Of a stretch of 18,449 bases of DNA, positions 14,487-18,449 are shown one piece after another. A model generated the notes under the pieces. The model saw nothing but the letters and a program-made list of their open reading frames with translations. It did not search any database and was not told the origin of the DNA. Positions within the stretch are counted from its first letter, which is position 1. Each line of letters begins with the position of its first letter. A program made the position numbers and the translations under genes. The stretch comes from JBGZFC01 sp964346495 (GTDB lineage: Bacteria; Bacteroidota; Bacteroidia; Bacteroidales; Dysgonomonadaceae), in the NCBI GenBank assembly GCA_964346495.1, contig CAYFUW010000042.1:1-18449 (forward strand), written 5' to 3'.

Positions 14487-15242
14487 ATGGATAAAGATAT
14501 AAATATAAAGGTTAAAGTTTGGCGCCAAAAAGGTCCTAAAGAAAAAGGCTATTTTGAAACACACGAGTTGAAAAATATTTCGCAAGGAAGCTCTTTCCTG
14601 GAAATGCTCGATATTCTTAACGAACAGCTTATTAACGAGGGTAAAATACCTGTTGTTTTTGACCATGACTGTCGTGAAGGTATTTGCGGTATGTGTTCGC
14701 TATATATTAACGGACATGCGCACGGTCCGGATGAGGATATTACAACTTGTCAATTGCACATGCGTAAATTTAACGATGGCGACACAATCACTGTTGAACC
14801 ATGGCGTTCTGCCGGCTTCCCGGTTATTCGCGACTTGATGGTTGACCGTACCGCTTTTGATAAAATTATTCAAGCAGGTGGATATGTTTCGGTAAATACC
14901 GGAGGTGTTCCCGATGCAAACGCGATACCAATTCCACGTCACGATGCTGAAGCATCTATGGACGCAGCAGCATGTATTGGTTGTGGAGCTTGTGTTGCAG
15001 CATGTAAAAACGGTTCGGCAATGTTATTCGTATCAGCTAAAGTGAGCCAATTCGCTCTACTTCCACAAGGAAGAGTAGAGGCTGCACGCAGAGCAAAAAG
15101 AATGGTTGCTAAAATGGATGAATTAGGATTTGGTAACTGTACAAATACTGGTGCATGTGAAGTAGAATGTCCTAAAAACATTTCAATAACCAACATTGCC
15201 CGCTTGAACAGAGAATTCTTGAAGGCTAAGTTTAAAGACTAG
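14487..15242 (+). CDS. sdhB: Succinate dehydrogenase/fumarate reductase iron-sulfur subunit
   Basis: Electron-transfer subunit linking the flavin to the quinone and haems. The N-terminal ferredoxin domain binds a [2Fe-2S] cluster through C62, C67, C70 and C88. The C-terminal domain has CIGCGACVAAC (163-173) and later C218, C224 and C228 (in ECPK). By comparison with known enzymes, C163, C166, C169 and C228 hold the [4Fe-4S] cluster and C173, C218 and C224 the [3Fe-4S] cluster. At 251 residues it is of normal length with all cysteines present. An AAAAGGAG sequence just after the sdhA stop lies too far (over 30 bases) from the ATG to be its Shine-Dalgarno. A strong terminator follows, ending the operon. 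Confidence 0.96.
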   Translation: MDKDINIKVKVWRQKGPKEKGYFETHELKNISQGSSFLEMLDILNEQLINEGKIPVVFDHDCREGICGMCSLYINGHAHGPDEDITTCQLHMRKFNDGDTITVEPWRSAGFPVIRDLMVDRTAFDKIIQAGGYVSVNTGGVPDANAIPIPRHDAEASMDAAACIGCGACVAACKNGSAMLFVSAKVSQFALLPQGRVEAARRAKRMVAKMDELGFGNCTNTGACEVECPKNISITNIARLNREFLKAKFKD

Positions 15243-15261
15243 TAATCAGATAGATATAGTG

Positions 15262-15310
15262 AAGCGTTTTATCTTACAAGAAAGAAGATAAAACGCTTTC
15301 TTGTGTTTTT
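15262..15310 (+). terminator. Rho-independent terminator of sdhCAB
   Basis: AAGCGTTTTATCTT (15262-15275) pairs perfectly over 14 bp with AAGATAAAACGCTT (15285-15298) around a 9-base loop, followed by a T-rich tract ending in TTTTT. Confidence 0.88.
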
Positions 15311-15424
15311 AAACATATTTAACAGTCTGTTTATAATCCTTTTTGCTATTTTTACGTCATATAAATATATTTTGTGACAAAATAGAAAGAACAATAAATA
15401 TAAATTTTAAAAATAGAATAAATT

Positions 15425-16096
15425 ATGAAATCAAGAAAAAGTATCTTATTAATTGCAATCGTTGCATTGTCAATGATTTCTGTTCCCGCATTTTCTCAGT
15501 TGAAAATCGGTTTGAAAGGTGATGTAGGAATAAACAAACCTGTTTTTGATGAAACACTTTATAGTGTTGAAAACCTAAATGGATTTAAAGTTGGTCCTAC
15601 TATTGAATTTATGGTTCCCGTGATTAATATCGGTGTAGATGCTTCTCTTTTGTATAATAACGAAAGAATGAACGTGAAATCTATTGGTGAATTGACAAAT
15701 GTAAAAATCACTAACCACTATATTGATATACCGGTAAATGTGAAATTCAAATTTGGTATTATTTCACCGTTAAAAGTATATGCAGCTGCAGGACCGTATG
15801 TTAAATTTAGAGTAGGTGGTGACGAGTTTAAAGACTTAGATTTTGGTGAAATCGATCTGGAAGACCATTTTGAAGATTTTATCGAGTCAAGACCACTAGA
15901 AGCAGGAATAAATCTTGGAATAGGTGCAGAAGTAATTAATCGTGTACAAATTGGTTTCAACTATGGAATCAAATTGACAGATAATTTTACTTTCGATGAA
16001 GATAAAATTATGGGAAATGTTGGAGAAGGTTTCTTAAATGCACTTAACGGTAAAAAAGGCACATGGTCTATTTCTGCAACTGTGTTCCTTAATTAA
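15425..16096 (+). CDS. Outer-membrane beta-barrel protein (PorT/OMP_b-brl type)
   Basis: Probable small outer-membrane barrel of unknown function. The N terminus is a clear signal peptide: basic start, hydrophobic core at about 7-20, cleavage likely after PAFS (S24) leaving Q25. The mature protein of about 199 residues is rich in alternating hydrophobic strands with tyrosine and glycine (for example KIGLKGDVGINKP, YIDIPVNVKFKF, AAAGPYVKFRVGG, GAEVINRVQIGFNYG). It ends WSISATVFLN, as in Bacteroidetes 'outer membrane protein beta-barrel domain' proteins. An acidic loop near 135-160 would face outward. No specific ligand can be inferred. Only 8 bases separate its stop from the priA start. No clean TAnnTTTG box is seen upstream; the nearest is TATTTTTA at 15347-15354. 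Confidence 0.8.
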   Translation: MKSRKSILLIAIVALSMISVPAFSQLKIGLKGDVGINKPVFDETLYSVENLNGFKVGPTIEFMVPVINIGVDASLLYNNERMNVKSIGELTNVKITNHYIDIPVNVKFKFGIISPLKVYAAAGPYVKFRVGGDEFKDLDFGEIDLEDHFEDFIESRPLEAGINLGIGAEVINRVQIGFNYGIKLTDNFTFDEDKIMGNVGEGFLNALNGKKGTWSISATVFLN

Positions 16097-16104
16097 TAGT
16101 CTGC

Positions 16105-18342
16105 GTGTTTGCCGATGTAATTCTACCACTGCCATTAGCTAGCTCTTTTACCTATGCCATTCCGTCGGAAATGCACGGAATTATAGACATCGGATTTAGA
16201 GTGGAAGTCCCTTTTGGCAAAAGCAAACATTACACGGCAATAGTACAAAAAATACATAACAACAGACCCGAAGGGGTCGATGTGAAAGAAATTCATTCCC
16301 TATTAGATTCGCATCCTATTGTGAATCAGAATCAATTATATTTATGGGAGTGGATTTCTTTTTATTATATCTGTTCGTTGGGTGAGGTTTATAAAGCGGC
16401 ACTTCCGGCATCGTTGAAGCCTACTGATTTGAATGATAGTTACAATAAAAAAAGCATTAACTGTATTCAATTTCATCCCGATTTAAACCTTAAATATGCC
16501 GAGACTATTATAGGGAGAGCAAAAAAACAGCTTGAGCTTTACGGCAAGATAGAAAACATATTTGAACAGAGAAAAACATCACTTATTAGCAGAAAAGAGT
16601 TATTGGATTTGACAGGTTACACTGCTTCCGTTTTAAACGGATTGATAGAAAAAAAAGTGGTGGAACAGGTTTCGATAGATGTGAGCCGCATCGAAACAGA
16701 TATTTTGCCTACACGCGAACCATTTACCTTAAACAGATACCAACAAATAGCTTTTGATGAAATAAACAGCACTTTTCAAGAGAAAAACATCTGTTTGTTG
16801 CACGGAGTTACTTCGAGCGGAAAAACAGAGATATATATCCATCTTATCGAAAAGATGTTGTCGGAAGGGAAGCAAACACTATATTTGGTTCCCGAAATAG
16901 CACTTACAACACAACTTACTCAACGATTGCAAGCCGTTTTTGGAGATAAGCTAGGTATTTATCACTCAAAAATAAATGATAACGAGCGTGCTGAAATATG
17001 GCAAAAAATGTTGTCAGACAATCCGTATGAAATTGTGATCGGTGTGCGTTCATCTCTATTTTTGCCGTTTCGCCATTTGGGGCTGGTTATTGTTGATGAA
17101 GAACACGAGTCAAGTTATAAGCAGCAAGAACCTGCACCGCGATATCACGCACGTGAAACAGCTATAATGCTGGCTCATTTTTTCGGTGCGAAAACATTGT
17201 TAGGCTCGGCTACTCCGTCGATGGAGTCATATTTTAATGCAAAAAATGGTAAATATGGCTTGGTTACGCTCACAAAACGATTTGAGGAGATGGAATTACC
17301 GAATATTTTGCTTGAAAACACTTTTGAGTTGCGACGCAGAAAGAAAATGAAATCCGTCCTTTCTCCAAATCTTATCGCTCATATGAATGAGGCTCTTTTA
17401 CAAGGCGAACAGGTAATTTTATTTAGAAATAGGCGTGGATTTGCTCCTTTGTTGGAATGCAAAAATTGCGGTTGGACACCAAAATGCCGCCATTGCGATG
17501 TTTCGCTTACATATCACAAGTATGGTGATATTCTCAAATGTCACTATTGTAATTCGGTTTATAAGATTGTAACTGATTGTCCTGTATGTGAGGAGAGTAG
17601 TGTTCGGCTTTTGGGACAAGGAACGGAGAAAATAGAGGAGGAGGTTGAATTACTTTTTCCCGATTATCGAGTAGCTCGTATGGATACGGATACTACAAGA
17701 GGTAAACAATCTTACGAGAAAATTATTTCTGATTTTCAAAACCGAAAATCTCATATTTTGGTTGGTACGCAGATGTTGTCGAAAGGTTTGGATTTTGATA
17801 ATGTTAGTGTTGTCGGAATTATTTCTGCCGATGGCATGCTCAATTATCCCGATTTTCGTTCGCACGAACGCGGTTTTCAACTAATGACACAAGCGGCGGG
17901 ACGTTCCGGAAGGAAAAACAAACGTGGAACGGTTATTATTCAAACCTCCGACCCTGAGCAACCAATTTATCAATTTATTGTAAACAATGATTTTGAGAGT
18001 TTTTACAATCTACAACTATCCGAACGCAAGTTGTTCCGATACCCGCCCTATTTCAGACTGATTCGCATCGTTTTTAAGGATAGATATGAGCAGAAAGCGG
18101 AGTCGGCATCCATTTTCTTTGCAAACGTTCTTAAAAGCTCTTTAAAAGAGCGTGTTCTAGGTCCAAACAAACCTTTAATAAGTAAAATTCAGCGATATCA
18201 TATTCGGGAAATCTTACTTAAGTTGGAAACTAATATATCTGCAAATAAAGTAAGGGAGTTAATAAAACAGGCAGAATCGCGATTGCGCAGCAAACAAGAG
18301 TTTAAGTATGTTGTGCTATATTTTGATGTGGATGGAGTGTAG
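16105..18342 (+). CDS. priA: Primosomal protein N' (replication restart helicase PriA)
   Basis: 3'-5' helicase that recognises collapsed forks and D-loops and reloads the replicative helicase. The N-terminal 3'-DNA-binding domain begins ADVILPLPL. The helicase core has Walker A GVTSSGKT (234-241), VPEIALT (262-268), DEEH (331-334) and GSATPS (367-372). The zinc insertion has eight cysteines: C452, C455, C461, C464, C479, C482, C492, C495. GTQMLSKGLDFD and QAAGRSGR follow in the second helicase lobe. At 745 residues it is full length. The start is GTG at 16105: the frame is closed by TAA at 16090-16092 and no ATG lies between, and the protein N terminus matches the family from residue 3. It probably shares a transcript with the upstream barrel protein. 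Confidence 0.94.
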   Translation: MFADVILPLPLASSFTYAIPSEMHGIIDIGFRVEVPFGKSKHYTAIVQKIHNNRPEGVDVKEIHSLLDSHPIVNQNQLYLWEWISFYYICSLGEVYKAALPASLKPTDLNDSYNKKSINCIQFHPDLNLKYAETIIGRAKKQLELYGKIENIFEQRKTSLISRKELLDLTGYTASVLNGLIEKKVVEQVSIDVSRIETDILPTREPFTLNRYQQIAFDEINSTFQEKNICLLHGVTSSGKTEIYIHLIEKMLSEGKQTLYLVPEIALTTQLTQRLQAVFGDKLGIYHSKINDNERAEIWQKMLSDNPYEIVIGVRSSLFLPFRHLGLVIVDEEHESSYKQQEPAPRYHARETAIMLAHFFGAKTLLGSATPSMESYFNAKNGKYGLVTLTKRFEEMELPNILLENTFELRRRKKMKSVLSPNLIAHMNEALLQGEQVILFRNRRGFAPLLECKNCGWTPKCRHCDVSLTYHKYGDILKCHYCNSVYKIVTDCPVCEESSVRLLGQGTEKIEEEVELLFPDYRVARMDTDTTRGKQSYEKIISDFQNRKSHILVGTQMLSKGLDFDNVSVVGIISADGMLNYPDFRSHERGFQLMTQAAGRSGRKNKRGTVIIQTSDPEQPIYQFIVNNDFESFYNLQLSERKLFRYPPYFRLIRIVFKDRYEQKAESASIFFANVLKSSLKERVLGPNKPLISKIQRYHIREILLKLETNISANKVRELIKQAESRLRSKQEFKYVVLYFDVDGV

Positions 18343-18376
18343 GGATTTTAGATTTGCGATTTTAGATTTACGATTG
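18343..18376 (+). repeat. Short tandem repeat after priA
   Basis: GATTTTAGATTTGC is followed directly by GATTTTAGATTTAC and a partial third unit GATTG, i.e. two 14-base units with one difference. Similar GATTTTAGATTT strings are common in A/T-rich Bacteroidetes intergenic DNA. Confidence 0.6.
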
Positions 18377-18431
18377 ACTGCCAGTGCTATAGAGCAAGTG
18401 TTTAACTTTTAATTTTTCATTTTCCAATCTA

Positions 18432-18449
18432 TCATTCCGTTAGGAATGA
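18432..18449. repeat. Hairpin at window end
   Basis: TCATTCC (18432-18438), loop GTTA, GGAATGA (18443-18449) form a perfect 7-bp stem that ends with the window. Whether a T-run follows (terminator) or the element is a dispersed repeat cannot be seen. Confidence 0.5.

Noticed and set aside
1..18449. Defence system, prophage, CRISPR array or biosynthetic cluster
   Set aside because: All long frames match housekeeping families, no spaced direct repeats or phage genes are present, and gene spacing and base composition look uniform.

Overview
The window looks like ordinary chromosome from a low-GC member of the Bacteroidetes, most likely order Bacteroidales. Several signs agree. RNA and gene promoters carry the TAnnTTTG -7 box typical of this phylum. 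The tRNA genes do not encode CCA. Shine-Dalgarno sequences are mostly absent. The exbB / four-helix protein / exbD / exbD order and a sdhC-sdhA-sdhB operon with a single dihaem cytochrome b subunit are also characteristic. No phage, plasmid, insertion sequence, CRISPR or defence locus is visible.

Layout. Bases 1-54 are the 3' part of a tRNA-Ser(GGA) cut at its anticodon. 182-2625 is a plus-strand TonB-energising cluster (ExbB, an uncharacterised four-helix membrane protein, two different ExbD proteins) closed by a strong terminator. 2626-2978 has no protein gene. It carries the small SRP RNA on the minus strand, with its own promoter and a second hairpin downstream, back to back with the pepT promoter. 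2979-5346 is pepT then gcvT, closed by a hairpin terminator. 5538-5680 is a complete tRNA-Arg(ACG) with promoter and a 28-base perfect palindrome as terminator. 5695-9354 is a minus-strand recJ-recQ pair. 9355-9724 is a gene-free divergent region with stacked inverted repeats. 9725-10789 is mnmA and 10843-11502 a TRIC/UPF0126 membrane protein. 11728-15242 is the sdhCAB operon with a terminator. 15425-18342 is an outer-membrane beta-barrel protein followed 8 bases later by priA, which starts with GTG. The last about 100 bases hold a short tandem repeat and a hairpin at the window edge.

Functionally this is envelope energisation (Exb), peptide and glycine breakdown (PepT, GcvT), protein targeting (SRP RNA), tRNA supply and modification (two tRNAs, MnmA), DNA repair and replication restart (RecJ, RecQ, PriA) and anaerobic or TCA electron transport (SdhCAB). 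I see no clear novel system. The points most worth following are the conserved four-helix protein between exbB and exbD, the non-GNRA apex of the SRP RNA, the inverted repeats ahead of recJ, and the outer-membrane-protein/priA transcriptional coupling.
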